Positions 23,372 to 34,329 of a stretch of DNA of 64,000 nucleotides are shown in pieces. The position numbers and the translations under genes are program-made. The DNA is from Arcuatula senhousia (lineage: Eukaryota; Mollusca; Bivalvia; Mytilida; Mytilidae). The stretch covers positions 1 through 64,000 of the forward strand of contig CAXARO010000971.1 of assembly GCA_963971305.1 (NCBI GenBank), given 5' to 3'. The notes under the pieces are model-generated. The model had not been told where the DNA came from, did not search any database, and saw nothing but the letters and a program-made list of their open reading frames with translations. Positions within the stretch are counted from its first letter, which is position 1. Each line of letters starts with the position of its first letter.

Positions 23372-23403
23372 GTTGTAATTCCTGTCAATTTAATACTTCC
23401 ATG
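23372..23403 (-). repeat. Right terminal inverted repeat of the P-type transposon
   Basis: Exact reverse complement of 10929-10960 over 32 bp. ATTTGAC follows at 23404-23410, matching the left flank. Confidence 0.9.
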
Positions 23404-23410
23404 ATTTGAC

Positions 23411-23932
23411 AGACATATATGGAATACAATGAAAAAGAAATATAAAAAATCTACGGATTAAAAAAGTTTAACTAATAATACGAAAAGGTCTTAACAAGTG
23501 GGGTGTCAAATTTTTATAACTTTCTTTAAAGGGGGTACAATTATTGTATAGAATTGTTACGGGGAACATAAAAAATAGAAGGTTTGTTTTCAAAATGAAC
23601 AATCCCTTTCTCCTAAGTTAAGAATGATAGGTCCCTTATTTGAATACAGTGTATAAATTTAATGCGACAGAGACTACACAAATCAGCAACAGTTGAGCGT
23701 CTATAATGAAAACAGACAGCAAACTTCAATGTGATAAATTGTGTTCTTGTTTTTTTGTTTTGTTTTTTTTTTTTGCAACGCACAGTATTTATAAAAACCA
23801 ATTGATTATACCTCACTTCACTTAAAAACTAAATGCATATTCAAATGTATCAAATGCAGCAACCGGTATTTTTTAAACATGAATGACGGGGTCCTGTAAA
23901 AGGTTACACAAAGGTGCTAAACTTATACTAAT
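23411..23932. other. Flank between the P-type transposon and the Helentron-like array
   Basis: No gene or matched repeat. Contains a T-rich tract near 23750-23775. Confidence 0.4.
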
Positions 23933-24345
23933 TATGTTCCCCAAACGAAGTTCGGGAACATATTGTTTTTACTCCGTTTCTTATTATTCTTATTATTATA
24001 TCGACCGAGACGCAGTTATTCGGTAGACATATTGTTATTGTCGCGTTTATTTTTTTTCATTATTATTATTATTATGTCCCCGAACACGAAGTGTCGGGGA
24101 TATATTGTTTTTGCTCGGTTTCTTATTATGTCCCCGAACACGAAGTGTCGGGGACATATTGTTTTTGCTCGGTTTCTTATTATGTTCCCGAACATGAAGT
24201 GTCGGGGACATATTGTTTTTGCTCGGTTTCTTATTATTATTATTATTATTATTATGTCGACCGAAACGCAGTTATTCGGTAGACATATTGTTATTGTTGC
24301 GTTTATTTTTTTTCATTATTATTATTATTCTTATTGTCGCCAATT
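23933..24345 (+). repeat. Stack of six nested Helentron-like 5' ends
   Basis: Six 5'-terminal modules follow each other, each a hairpin plus ATATTGTT and a T/ATT-rich microsatellite. Module A is at 23933 (TGTTCCCC ... GGGAACA). Module B is at about 23998 (TCGACCGA ... TCGGTAGA). Three near-identical C modules at 24073, 24127 and 24181 have an exact 54 bp spacing (TGTCCCCGAACACGAAG ... CGGGGACA). A second B module is at about 24253. Each next module starts inside the ATT-rich tract of the previous one, as expected if elements repeatedly inserted into TT sites of that tract. The overlapping 132-residue frame is an artefact. Confidence 0.7.
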
Positions 24346-25545
24346 TTTGTCCGCGTCATAACTAAAGAACTGTTTTATATTGCGGATCCAAACTTGGTAT
24401 GATAATACGTGATCCTGATATCTGTTGCAGTAGAACTTTTCGGAACCAAGATGGCTGCCATTTTCAAGATGGCCGCAAAGTCGCGTTTTCTGATTTGAAC
24501 AAAAAATTATTTAAAGCCATATTATAGGATGGCGTGTTGAGGCGTGACGAAAAAAATGTCGAAAAATTCAAAATGTCCGCCATTTCCCGTAAGAATTGAA
24601 CATTTTCTGATTTTAACGAAACTTTATATTTAAGGTATATGAAGGATGGCGAGTTCATCCGCAGAGTAAGAAATGTCGAAAATTTCAAAATGGCCGCCAC
24701 TTCCTCTAAAAATGAAAAATTTCCACGAAAATTTATATTTAGGTGTTTCAAAGGATGGCGAGTTCAAAAAGTTTTAAAAATTCAAAATGGCGGCCACTTC
24801 AAAAGTTTTTTTTTCAAAATTTTAATGAAATTTTATTTTTAAGAGTTTTGAAGGATGACTGATTCAAAAATTTCAAAAAAATCAAAATGGCCGCAATTTC
24901 CCGTAAAAATTGAACATTCTCCGATTTTAACAAAACTTTATATTTAAGGAATATGAAAGATGGTGAGTTGATATGGGTGGTCAGAAATGTTGAAAAATTC
25001 AAAATGGCCGCCATTTTCCGTTAAAAGTGAACATTCTCAGATTTTAACCAAACTTTATATTTAGGAGTTTATATTATGGGATGGCGAATTAAGAGGTGAC
25101 AAAAAAATGTCGAAAAATTCAAAATGGCCGCCATTTCTCGTAAAAATTTTACATTCTCCGATTTTAAGAAAACTTTATATCTAAGTTATATGAAGGATGG
25201 CGAGTTGATATGCGGAGTAAGAAATGTCGAAAATTCAAAATGGCCGCCATTTCCCGTAAAAAGTGAACATTCTCAGATTTTAACGAAACTTTATATTAAG
25301 GAGTTTCAAATGATGACGAGTTCAAAAATTTCAAAAAATTCAAAATGGCCGCCACTTCCGTAATGTTTAACATTCTAAGATTTTAACGAAACTTGATATT
25401 TAAGGATCTTAAAGTATGGCGAGTGGGAATATGGAGTCAAAAATAAAAATGTCATTAAAATGCCTGCCAAAAGTGTCAAATACATCGTTAAAGATAAGGC
25501 AACGGTCGACATCTGCTATTGCTGGCAATGGCAATTCTAGTTATT
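24253..25545 (+). mobile_element. Complete non-autonomous Helentron-like element, family B (GTCGACCG)
   Basis: 5' end ATGTCGACCGAAACGCAG with hairpin. It then carries about eight core units at 97-120 bp spacing, marked by TCAAAATGGCCGCCA (about 24570 to 25343). The 3' end has the matching subterminal block CGGTCGACAT, hairpin ATTGC-tg-GCAAT and terminus CTAGTTATT. The recurring MAAILNF-type frames come from the repeat unit on the - strand and are not genes. Confidence 0.65.
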
Positions 25546-26786
25546 ATCCTTTTTTCTTAGTATTCTGTAGTGTGAACTTGTCCAATGTTTTTAAAGAACA
25601 TCGGTTAAGGTAGGAGGCTGAAACTTCATATATCAAGAGTATGGAGTGTGAAATTATGCATCTGATTTTTTTGAATGAAATGGACGACCCCTTGAAGGGT
25701 AAAAAGGGGCCTGAAAATGGCTCCTCGAATTCAAAGTTTTATTTTTAACGGCATTTATAAACCGACCGGATTATTGAAAATATGTTTATATATAAAATAG
25801 GTACTTACAAGAGGTATCATTCAAATAAAGAATTTTTAAAATCGGACTTACCGTTTTTCAAAATTTTGCAAAAAAACGAAAAAAGTTTTTTTAAGGGAGA
25901 TAATCCAAATTGAATTTCGGGAAAATTTTTAAACTTCATTATTTTTTAATGAAAGTTTGTATTTAAGGTAATTGGAGTATGCCGCGTTTATTTTTGGTAT
26001 CATTTTTTTTATTGTCGGCCATTATCAAAATGGCCGCCATTTCTGGTAAAAATTAAACTTGGTCCGATTTTAATGAAGATTTGTATTTAAGGTAATTGGG
26101 GTATGCCAAGTTCATTTCTGGTATCGAATTTTTTTTATCGGCCGCCATTTTCAAAATGGCCGCCACTTCTGGTAAAAATTGAACTTGCTCTGATTTTAAC
26201 GAAAATTGATATCTATGGGTTTTGAAGGATGGCGAATTGATGCGCGTTGTCGAAAATGTCAAAAAATTCAAAATGGCCGCCACTTCCGGTAAAAATTCAA
26301 CTTGCTTCGATTTTTAACGAAAATTGATATTTAGGGGTTTTGAAGGATGGCGAATTGATGCGCGTTGTCGAAAAGGTCGAAAATTTCAAAATGGCCGCCA
26401 CTTCCGGTAAAAAATCAACTTGCTCCGATTTTAACCAAAATTGATATCTATGGGTTTTGAATGATAACGAATTGAAGCGCTTTGTCGAAAAATTCAAAAC
26501 GGCCGTCACTTCCGGTAGATTTAACTTGCTCTGATTTTAACGAAAATTGATATCTAGGGGTTTTGAAGGATAGTGAATTGAGACGTGTTGTCGAAAATGT
26601 CGAAAAGTTCAAAATGGCTCTCACTTTTGGAAAAATTTAACTTGTTCAGATTTAAACGAAAATTGATATTTAAGCATTATAATGGATGGTGAACAGAAAA
26701 ATGTGTTCAAAGAAGCCAGATATTAACAAAGAGGGGTACGTGAGGGGACATCTGTGATTCGCTTTGCGATCACAATTATACCTAGT
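25546..26786 (+). mobile_element. Helentron-like element, family C body and 3' end
   Basis: Continues in family C sequence (TTCTGTAGTGTGAACTTGTCC, then CTTACCGTTTTTCAAAATTTTG) and core units of about 120 bp with AATGGCCGCCACTTC. The 3' block is GAGGGGACAT, matching ATGTCCCC of the C 5' ends. It is followed by hairpin TGTGAT/ATCACA and CTAGTTAT. It pairs best with the innermost C 5' end at 24181. Confidence 0.55.
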
Positions 26787-28010
26787 TATATCTCCCAAAC
26801 GAAAGTTTGGAGACATATTGTTTTTACTTTGTTTCTTATTATGTCTCCCAAACGAAAGTTTGGAGACATATTGTTTTTACTCCGTTTCTTATTATTATTT
26901 TTATTATTATTCTTTTTCTTCTTTCTCCGCGGCATGAAACTGTCCATGCGAGTTCTCAGAAATTGCTGGACGGATTTGCACGAAACATTGTATGATGGTA
27001 GATGGGTCTTTGAAGTAAATCCTAACCTATTCGGATTTTCCAAGATGGCCGCCATTTTCAAAATGGCCGCCATTACATAAGGGTACCCCAAAATTATCTC
27101 AAAAAGTACAGGACGGATTTCGACCAAATTTGGACGTTCATTGACAAAATTAAAAAGGACTTGATTGGTGATAAAAAAAAAATTCAAGATGGCCGCCATT
27201 TTCAAAATGGCTGCTACTGAAAATAGGCAAAATTTGAAAATGTCAACCGATTTGCATGAAACTTAGTATATTAACAGAACAGGGTAAGGCGACTTCAAAT
27301 CTGTAAATAAAATTTTCAAGATGGCCGCATTTAAAAATGGCCGCCATCCAAAGTTGTAAAAATTGACCAATTTCAACCAATGCTTCAATTTCAACAAAAT
27401 TTTGTATCTAGAGGTTTTTATGAATGGTGAAATAGAAAACAGTGTCAAAAATGCGTTCGTTTGGGAGACATTTTGTGTTGGGCATCCCCAACACAGTCAG
27501 CACTTGTTATTGTTATTATTATTTTTTTCTTCTTTCTCCGCCATGAACGTGTCAACGCGAGATCTCAGAAATGGCTCGAAGGATTTTAACGAAACATTGT
27601 ACGATGATAGATGGGCTAGTGAAGTTGTTCCTAAGCTTTTCGGAATTTTCAAAATGGCTGCCGTTTCCGCGTAATTAGCGAAAGGTCATAATATAGGACA
27701 TTGCAATATCTTGGAAACCTAGGTGCGCAAGCGGCTGAAATTTTGTAGGTGAATAAAGCAAAAGGAGCTGTTTAATAATACGAAAAAAAATTTCGAAGCG
27801 ATATTTACGGTTTTCGAGTTATTCACGAAATTGTGATTTTTCGGTCCCAAAAATGGGAAATTCTTCAAAATGCTTTGATTTCAACTGAAATTGATATCAA
27901 GGGATTTTAAAAGATGGCAAATAAGATAATGAGGTCAAAAATGCGTTCGTTTGGGAGACATTTTTGTGTTGGGCATCCCCAACACAGTCAGCACTTGTTA
28001 TTATTATTTT
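26787..28010 (+). mobile_element. Helentron-like element, family D (TCTCCCAAAC), outer copy
   Basis: 5' hairpin TCTCCCAAACgaaAGTTTGGAGA at 26787. The 3' end at about 27950-28010 has CGTTTGGGAGACAT, hairpin TGTTGGG/CCCCAACA and CAGTCAGCACTTGTTATT. Another complete copy (26839-27512) is inserted in its 5' T/ATT tract. It abuts the CTAGTTAT terminus of the family C element. Confidence 0.65.
26839..27512 (+). mobile_element. Helentron-like element, family D, copy nested inside the outer D copy
   Basis: Complete: 5' hairpin at 26839, interior with AAGATGGCCGCCATTTTC units, 3' end at about 27458-27512 with TTTGGGAGACAT, hairpin and CACTTGTTATT. After it the outer copy resumes with the same internal block (TTCTTCTTTCTCCG) that the nested copy also has at about 26911. 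Confidence 0.65.
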
Positions 28011-29687
28011 TATTCTTTTTCTTAGTATTCTGTAGTGTGAACTTGTCCAATGTTTTTAAAGAACACCTTTTAAGGTAGGAGGCTGAAACTTCATATATCA
28101 AGAGTATGGAGTGTGAAATTATGCATCTGATTTCTTTGTACGAAATGGACGACCCCTTATAGGGTATAAAGGGGCTTTAAATGGCTCCTCGAAATCAAAG
28201 TTTTATTTTTAACGGCAGTTTTAAACCGGCTGGTTTATTGTAAATCTTTTTATATATAAAATAGGTATTTACAAGAGGTATCATTAAAAAAAAAGAATTT
28301 TTAAAATCGGACTTACCGTTTTCAAAATTTTGCAAAAAAACGAAAAAAAGTTTTTAAAAGGGAGATAATCAAAATTGAATTTTTGGAAAAATTTTATACT
28401 TCATTAATTTTAAAAGAAAATTGTGTTTAAGCTAATTGTGGTATGCCGAGTTTATTTTTGGCATCCATTTTTTTTTTCGTCGGCCATTTTCAAAATGGCT
28501 GCCGTTTCCGATTAAAATTAAACTTGTTCCGATTTTAATGAAAATATGTACTAAATGTAATTGGGGTATGCCAAGTTCATTTCTGGTATCAAATTGTTTT
28601 TATCGGCCGCCATTTTCAAAATGACCGCCACTTCCGGTAAAAATTGAACTTGCTATGATTTTAACGAAAATTGATATCTAGGGATTTTGAAGGGTGGCAA
28701 ATTCAGGGGCATTGTCGAAAAGTCGAAAAATTCAAAATGGCCGCCACTTCCGGTAAAATATCAACTTGCTTCGATTTTATCGAAAATTGATATTTAAGGG
28801 TGTTAAAGGATGGCGAATTGATGCGCGTTGTCGAAAATGTCGAAATGACTGCCACTTCCGGTAAAAAATCAACTTGTCCCGACTTAAACCAAAATTGATA
28901 TTCAGGGGTTTTAAAGAATGGCGAATTGAGGCGTGAAGTTGAAAATGTTGAAAAATTCAAAATTGGTCGTCACTTCCGGTAAAAATTCAACTCACTCTGA
29001 TTTTAATGAAAATTGATATTTAGGGGTTTTAAAGGATGGCGAATTGAGGCGTGAATGCAAAAATGTCAAAAAATTCAAAATGGTCGCCACTTTCGGTAAA
29101 AATTCTACTTGCTCCGATTTTAACGAAAATTGATATAAAAGCTTTATTATATTGGATGGCGAACAGAAAAATATTCTTGAATAAACCGGATATATACAAA
29201 GAAGGGTACGTGAGGGGGCATTTGTGACTCGCTTTTTTTTGCGGCCATTTTCAATATGGCGGCTAAGATGGCCGCCATTTTCCCGCCAAAAATTACACTT
29301 GCTCCGATTTTGATGAAAATTGGTATTTAAGGTAATAGTGGTATGGCGAGTTGATTTTTGACATTACATTTTTTTTTCGTCGGCCATTTTCAAAATGGCC
29401 GCCGTTTCCCGCCAAAATTAAAAGCTACTAAGATTTTGATGAAAATTGGTATACAAGGTAATTGTGGTATGGCGAGTTGATTTTTGACATCAACATTTTT
29501 TTTTATTTTCGGCTATTTTCAAAATGGCCGCTGTTTCCCGCCAAAAAATAAAGTTACTCCGATTTTTATGAAAACTTGTATCTAAGGTAATAGTGGTATG
29601 GCAAGTTGATTTCTGACATTAAAATTGACAAAGAGGGGTACGTGAGGGGACATATATGTGACTCGCTTGCGATCACAATTAGAACTA
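28011..29687 (+). mobile_element. Helentron-like element, family C body, second copy
   Basis: Parallels 25546-26786 from TTCTGTAGTGTGAACTTGTCC onward. The core array is longer and includes an internal, partly decayed 3' end at about 29207-29235. The full 3' end is at about 29640-29687 (GAGGGGACAT, hairpin GTGAC...GATCAC, CTAGTTAT). Confidence 0.55.
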
Positions 29688-30255
29688 GTTATATCTCCCA
29701 AACACTATGTTTGGGAGATATATTGTTTTTATTCTGTTTCTTATTATTATTATTCTTTTTTTCTTCTTCTTCCGACCATGAACGTGTCTGCACCACATCT
29801 CATAAAACTACTGAATGGATCTTTCTGAAATTTTGTATGGTGGTAGAATGAGTCCCAGAGGTGTGCATGCAATTGTCGAAATTTTCAAAATGGCCACCGG
29901 TGCAATGGAAACAGGGAAAGGTCATAACATAGGACATTGCGATATCTCGGTTACCTAGGTGCGCAGGGTTCTGAAATTTTGTAGGAGAGTAGAGCAAAAG
30001 GAGCTCTTTAATAATATGAAAAAAAATTGAAGCGATATTTACGGTTTTCGAGTTATTCACGAAAATACGATTTTTCGGGCCCAAAAATGGGAAAACTGTC
30101 AAAATGCTACGATTTCGACAAAATTTGGTATAAAGGGGTTTCAAATGATGACGATTTAGAATGCGATGTCAAAGTTTATGCAAGAGTGACAATATGCATA
30201 CGTTTGGGAGATATTTTTGTGTTGGGCATCCCCAACACAGTCAGCACTAGTTATT
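29688..30255 (+). mobile_element. Helentron-like element, family D, third copy
   Basis: 5' hairpin TCTCCCAAACACTATGTTTGGGAGA and 3' end with CGTTTGGGAGATAT, hairpin TGTTGGG/CCCCAACA and CACTAGTTATT. It again abuts the end of a family C copy. Confidence 0.65.
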
Positions 30256-30399
30256 CTTGGTATTCTGTACCTTGAACTTGTCCGCGCGTTTTAAAGAACA
30301 TCTTTTTAGGTAGGAGGCTGAAACTTCATATATGTAGAGAATGGAGCATGAGGTTTTGCACAATATTTTTTTTGTTTGAAACGGAGGACCCTTAATAGG
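30256..30399 (+). mobile_element. Family C repeat, left half, interrupted
   Basis: Matches the start of the C bodies at 25546 and 28011 (TTCTGTA...GAACTTGTCC, GTAGGAGGCTGAAACTTCATA) and stops within GGACCCTTAATAGG. The matching right half resumes at 42741. Confidence 0.6.
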
Positions 30400-30420
30400 C
30401 ACCTAAAGCTTACATAGGAC

Positions 30421-31338
30421 TTGAGGAACAGATTATCTGAGGCATATGGACTGGCGGCGGAAGCATCAAAGAACTCACAGACGAGACAGAAAGCTGTATA
30501 CGATACTAGAGCTAGAGGAGCTATCATTGAGAAGGGAGATAGAGTTCTCGTCAAGATTGTTGCTTTTGATGGAAAGCACAAGCTGTCCGACACTTGGGAG
30601 CATACACCTTACATCGTTATCGAGCAGCCGAATCCGGATGTGCCAGTTTATTCGGTTGTACGAGAAGATGGAGAAGGCAGAGTGCGGAAGCTTCACAGGA
30701 ATTTGTTACTACCAGTTGGGTATATCAGAGAGTCAGACACAGGAGCAGTTTTACAAGCTCCACAGCCCAGACCGAGGACCAGAAGCAGGAAGCAGGAGGA
30801 GGAAGAATCAACAGACGACCATTTGGAAGGTTCTATAGAGTCATCAGATGAGTCAGATGTTGGGTATGACCTGGAGCTTGTCAGCGAACCAGCATTCACT
30901 GAGGAGCAGGTTTCCAGTGCCGTACAAGATGATGTGGAAGTGGTTTCTATATCTACTGGGGACGCCCAGAGTTTCCAGGATGCTGTTGATACTGGAGAAG
31001 GGGATATAGAGCCAGGAAGCGCTTCCGATGTTGAGCACGGTGACGTTTTGTTGGAGGACGATCCTGTCCAAGATGAGACTGAACCGGAAGCCATTTCACC
31101 TGTACCACCTGTACCTGCAGTTAGGAGATCAGTCAGAGATAGGAGACCACCTACATGGATGACTTCTGGGCAGTATGACACATGTATGCCTGTTGTTCCA
31201 CCACCAGATAGTATACCTGAGTGGAGACAGAAGGCAGAGTTTATGTCTTCGTTAGCACAGACATCTTTATTTACAGGTTTAGAGAGAGATATAGCTATGA
31301 GGATTTTAGATGTAGTTCATACCTACCATCATCAGTGA
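30421..31338 (+). pseudogene. Ty3/Gypsy polyprotein, integrase C-terminal tail (5'-truncated)
   Basis: A frame of about 305 codons without an ATG. The first 100 residues read LRNRLSEAYGLAAEASKN, then GDRVLVKIVAFDGKHKL and WEHTPYIVIEQ, matching the Gypsy integrase C-terminal (GPY/F-type) region. An acidic, serine-rich tail and VRRSVRDRRPPTWM follow, as at the end of many Gypsy pol proteins. A stop lies just upstream (about 30415-30417), so the protease, RT, RNase H and integrase core are absent. A G-rich polypurine tract (GCTTGGGGGAG, 31371-31381) follows the stop. Confidence 0.75.
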
Positions 31339-31383
31339 TCCCATGGAAATGACGGAGGCGTCATTTCACTGCTTGGGGGAGTA

Positions 31384-32160
31384 TGTGGTAGGGTTGGATT
31401 TATATATATTTCAGTTGTCGTTATATTTACCATTTTAGTAGACCAGACCATATTTTACCATTTGTCATTTTCATTATATTTGTATTTGCCATTCCATACC
31501 TTATTTTAGGATTTGCCATTTATCTATACCATACATGTGTTTATCCAGGTGTGACTATTCAGGTATCTCTGATTGGTTTTTACTTTTAAGACTGTCATGC
31601 TTCACTTTTGGAGGGAAATTTCATTCTTGTCTTGGTATTTTGGATGGAGTAGTTGAGTTCCTGAATTTCTTATAGAGTTGGAATCTGTGATATTTTTGGA
31701 TCTAATTTATTCTTTATATGGTTTGTTATAGTATCATTAATAGTATAAACCTTATTAATTTCACTGAATCCCAGATTGTAAGATTTGCATGTCTGTGTGA
31801 TTTCCTTTGACTGATTGATTGATTGCTTGGAGTATGAATGTGCAGTTTGCAAGAGTAAATTCATTGTTAAATAAAAGTATAAATTTCTAACATGATAAAA
31901 GTAAATGTTAAAGTATATAAGATTTATAAAACTAGCAAAATATTATTTAAAACTTAATTCTAGCAGTATTTCATATTCTGAACATATTAAACTTATTTTA
32001 CCAAATGGCTTGAAAGTGTTAAAATAAGTTATAAGCTCATTTCAATCATTTAACAGCTAATTTGATTATTTATAAGGGAGATAACTTTGTTTTACTTTTC
32101 CATGCTAAGCAGCATTATTTTATTAGATAAATTATAGTAAATGTTATACTTCAGGTTATT
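31384..32160 (+). repeat. Left part of a Ty3/Gypsy 3' LTR, interrupted by the Helentron
   Basis: Begins TGTGGTAGGG directly after the polypurine tract, as a 3' LTR should. The non-coding sequence runs to the T run at 32161 where the Helentron starts. The right part is 42174-42737. Only one LTR is present, so the boundary is inferred. Confidence 0.5.
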
Positions 32161-32165
32161 TTTAG

Positions 32166-32196
32166 TCCCCTACCGGCGAAAGCCGAAGGGGACTAT
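32166..32196 (+). repeat. Helentron 5' hairpin and terminal inverted repeat
   Basis: AGTCCCCTaccGGC-gaaa-GCCgaAGGGGACT folds on itself. Its first 14 bases also pair with 42138-42151 at the far end. Confidence 0.85.
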
Positions 32197-32207
32197 AGGT
32201 TTGCGCT

Positions 32208-32248
32208 CTGTCCGTCTGTCTGTCTGTCCGTCTGTCTGTCCGTCTGTC
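32208..32248 (+). repeat. GTCT/GTCC microsatellite
   Basis: About ten tetranucleotide units, in the same position after the 5' hairpin as the microsatellites of the non-autonomous elements. Confidence 0.85.
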
Positions 32249-32261
32249 ACGCCTCAGTTTT

Positions 32262-33105
32262 CCGCACTTTTTTTCTAAACGCTTATAGATAACGAACTGA
32301 TTTTTGGTATGTGAGTTTACCTTGATGAGTTACAGATCAAGTTTGAGTTTCGTGCTGGTCCACAAATTTTTATGGGAGTTATGGCCCTTTGAACTTTGAA
32401 AATTCACTAAAATTTCAATTTTCCGCACTTTTTTTCTAAACGCTTATAGATAATGAACTGATTTTTGGTATGTGAGTTTACCTTGATGAGTTACAGATCA
32501 AGTTTGAGTTTTGTGCCGGTCCACAAATTTTTATGGGAGTTATGGCCCTTTGAACTGTGAAAATTCACTAAAATTTCAATTTTCCGCACTTTTTTTCTAA
32601 ACGCTTATAGATAACGAACTGATTTTTGGTATGTGAGTTTACCTTGATCAGTTACAGATCAAGTTTGAGTTTCGTGCTGGTCCACAAATTTTTATGGGAG
32701 TTATGGCCCTTTGAACTTTGAAAATTCACTAAAATTTCAATTTTCCGCACTTTTTTTCTAAACGCTTATAGATAATGAACTGATTTTTGGTATGTGAGTT
32801 TACCTTGATGAGTTACAGATCAAGTTTGAGTTTTGTGCCGGTCCACAAATTTTTATGGGAGTTATGGCCCTTTGAACTGTGAAAATTCACTAAAATTTCA
32901 ATTTTCCGCACTTTTTTTCTAAACGCTTATAGATAATGAACTGATTTTTGGTATGTGAGTTAACCTTGATGAGTTACAGATCAAGTTTGAGTTTCGTGCC
33001 GGTCCACAAATTTTTATGGGAGTTATGGCCCTTTGAACTTTGAAAATTCACTAAAATTTCAGTTTTCCGCACTTTTTTTCTCAACACTTATAGATAATGA
33101 ACTAT
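32262..33105 (+). repeat. Helentron core tandem repeat, five units of 161 bp
   Basis: The block CTTATAGATAA recurs at intervals of exactly 161 bp (from 32282 to 33087; last unit partial). Units contain GAGTTATGGCCCTTTGAAC and differ by only a few substitutions, alternating between two subtypes (TTCGTGCTGG and TTTTGTGCCGG). It lies between the 5' end and the first exon, so it may carry the promoter or replication-related sites (inference). Confidence 0.9.
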
Positions 33106-34329
33106 ACTAAGTTAGCGCCCTTTGAACTTTCATTGCGCTTCGCCAATTTTTGACCAAGTTATGGAATTTGAACATTTACTGTTGAGCTGTGGACATTATT
33201 ACAATAACAAAGAAAGGTGAGTTTGTCATTATATTTAAAATATGTGTTTGGCTTCTGCATGCTTTTTTATAATCTTTTACTTATATAGTTTCATGAGTTT
33301 GGCTTTTGTATGCATTTGTAATTATTTTCACTTATGCTTGGCTTTTGTATGAAGTTTTTTTTTTACTTTTTCATATTCTGTCATCACCATAATGGGGCCC
33401 AATACACGACCAACCTATATATGATCTATAGCATGTTTGGCTGAATTTCATGCACACCCGTATATAGGTTTCCTCCTCGGGGTGGGTCCTGGGCAACACA
33501 TAACAACATACCATATTTTGTCACATCATTTGTTCAGCACAAATATGCAATATTTTTTAGATTAATATATCTCATCAATATCTATTGTACTTCTGGTCTA
33601 GCACTGTAATGTAAATGTTGTCTCGCTTGCTTGGAATGTTGTTATGGGGCTGAAGGTCGTGTTAGGGTTATTCCAGAACTCCAGAAATGAAAAGGGGATG
33701 GAAGGGATGGAGGTGTTGTTAAAAAAAAATAATTTTTATTTATTAAATTTTTGTTGAATCTTCAAAGGGAATTTGAGCTGAAGTTCAATAGTTTCAGTTC
33801 AATAATCAATCTAAATCCAAGTGTGAAATATTATAATGAAACTGAAGTTAACTATTTTTTTTTCTGGAATAACCCTTACCAGACTTGAGACAAATACAGA
33901 TGTACAAAATGTATTAACACAACTAGATTTATGATATAAACTGCAAATTTGACGTTTTATATGAGCAGTGTTAATGTAATTAAGAATTTAAATATTTTTA
34001 TATCAAATGAACAAATATTGTTTGAAAATAAACTATATCCATGTATTTGTCTCATCTATTGTTTAAAGATATTGTTGGAAAGAGTACCAGTGATATCAAA
34101 TAGTGATGGCATCATCTAACCCTGTGGTCAGATGTAAAATATAAAATGAAACTATTAAGCATATGCATTGTAGATATACATATATTATATACGTATATTA
34201 TTTAAAAAAGAATTTCTTATAAAAGACAAATTGCTTTTTACACAAAACGTGTTTGGATTAACAGCTAGCATACAACAATAGTTTCATTTTTTATATTTAA
34301 TTAAATGCTGTTGGTTTCTTTAATTGACA
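33106..34329 (+). other. Helentron 5' non-coding region
   Basis: No supported coding frame. A possible leader exon ends AAAG|GTGAGT at about 33218. Otherwise A/T-rich. Confidence 0.4.

Larger units (their letters stand above)
10929..23402 (+). mobile_element. Large P-superfamily DNA transposon (about 12.5 kb) with transposase and a PHD-finger gene
   Basis: The segment is bounded by perfect 32 bp terminal inverted repeats starting CATGGAAGTATTAAATTGAC (10929-10960; right copy 23372-23403). The 7 bp direct repeat ATTTGAC lies immediately outside both ends. It becomes the 8 bp GATTTGAC if the last G at 23403 is shared with the flank, and 8 bp is the P-element norm. Inside lie a P-type transposase (12963-20982, +) and a PHD-finger gene (23098-21070, -) whose stop codons are under 100 bp apart. 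Two pearl-like elements (15803-17190 and 18582-20017) and a small dispersed repeat account for about 3 kb. Known P elements are around 3 kb with one gene. Both genes are broken, so this copy is presumably not autonomous now. Confidence 0.85.

Noticed and set aside
23963..29105. Many frames of 60-140 residues (MAAILNFSTF-like) in the 24-30 kb region as proteins
   Set aside because: They fall on tandem units containing CAAAATGGCCGCCA and recur because the DNA repeats. They differ in frame, have no domains and stop at unit borders.
30693..31181. Serine-rich minus-strand frame of 162 residues
   Set aside because: Antisense of the acidic tail of the Gypsy frame, and codon composition explains it.
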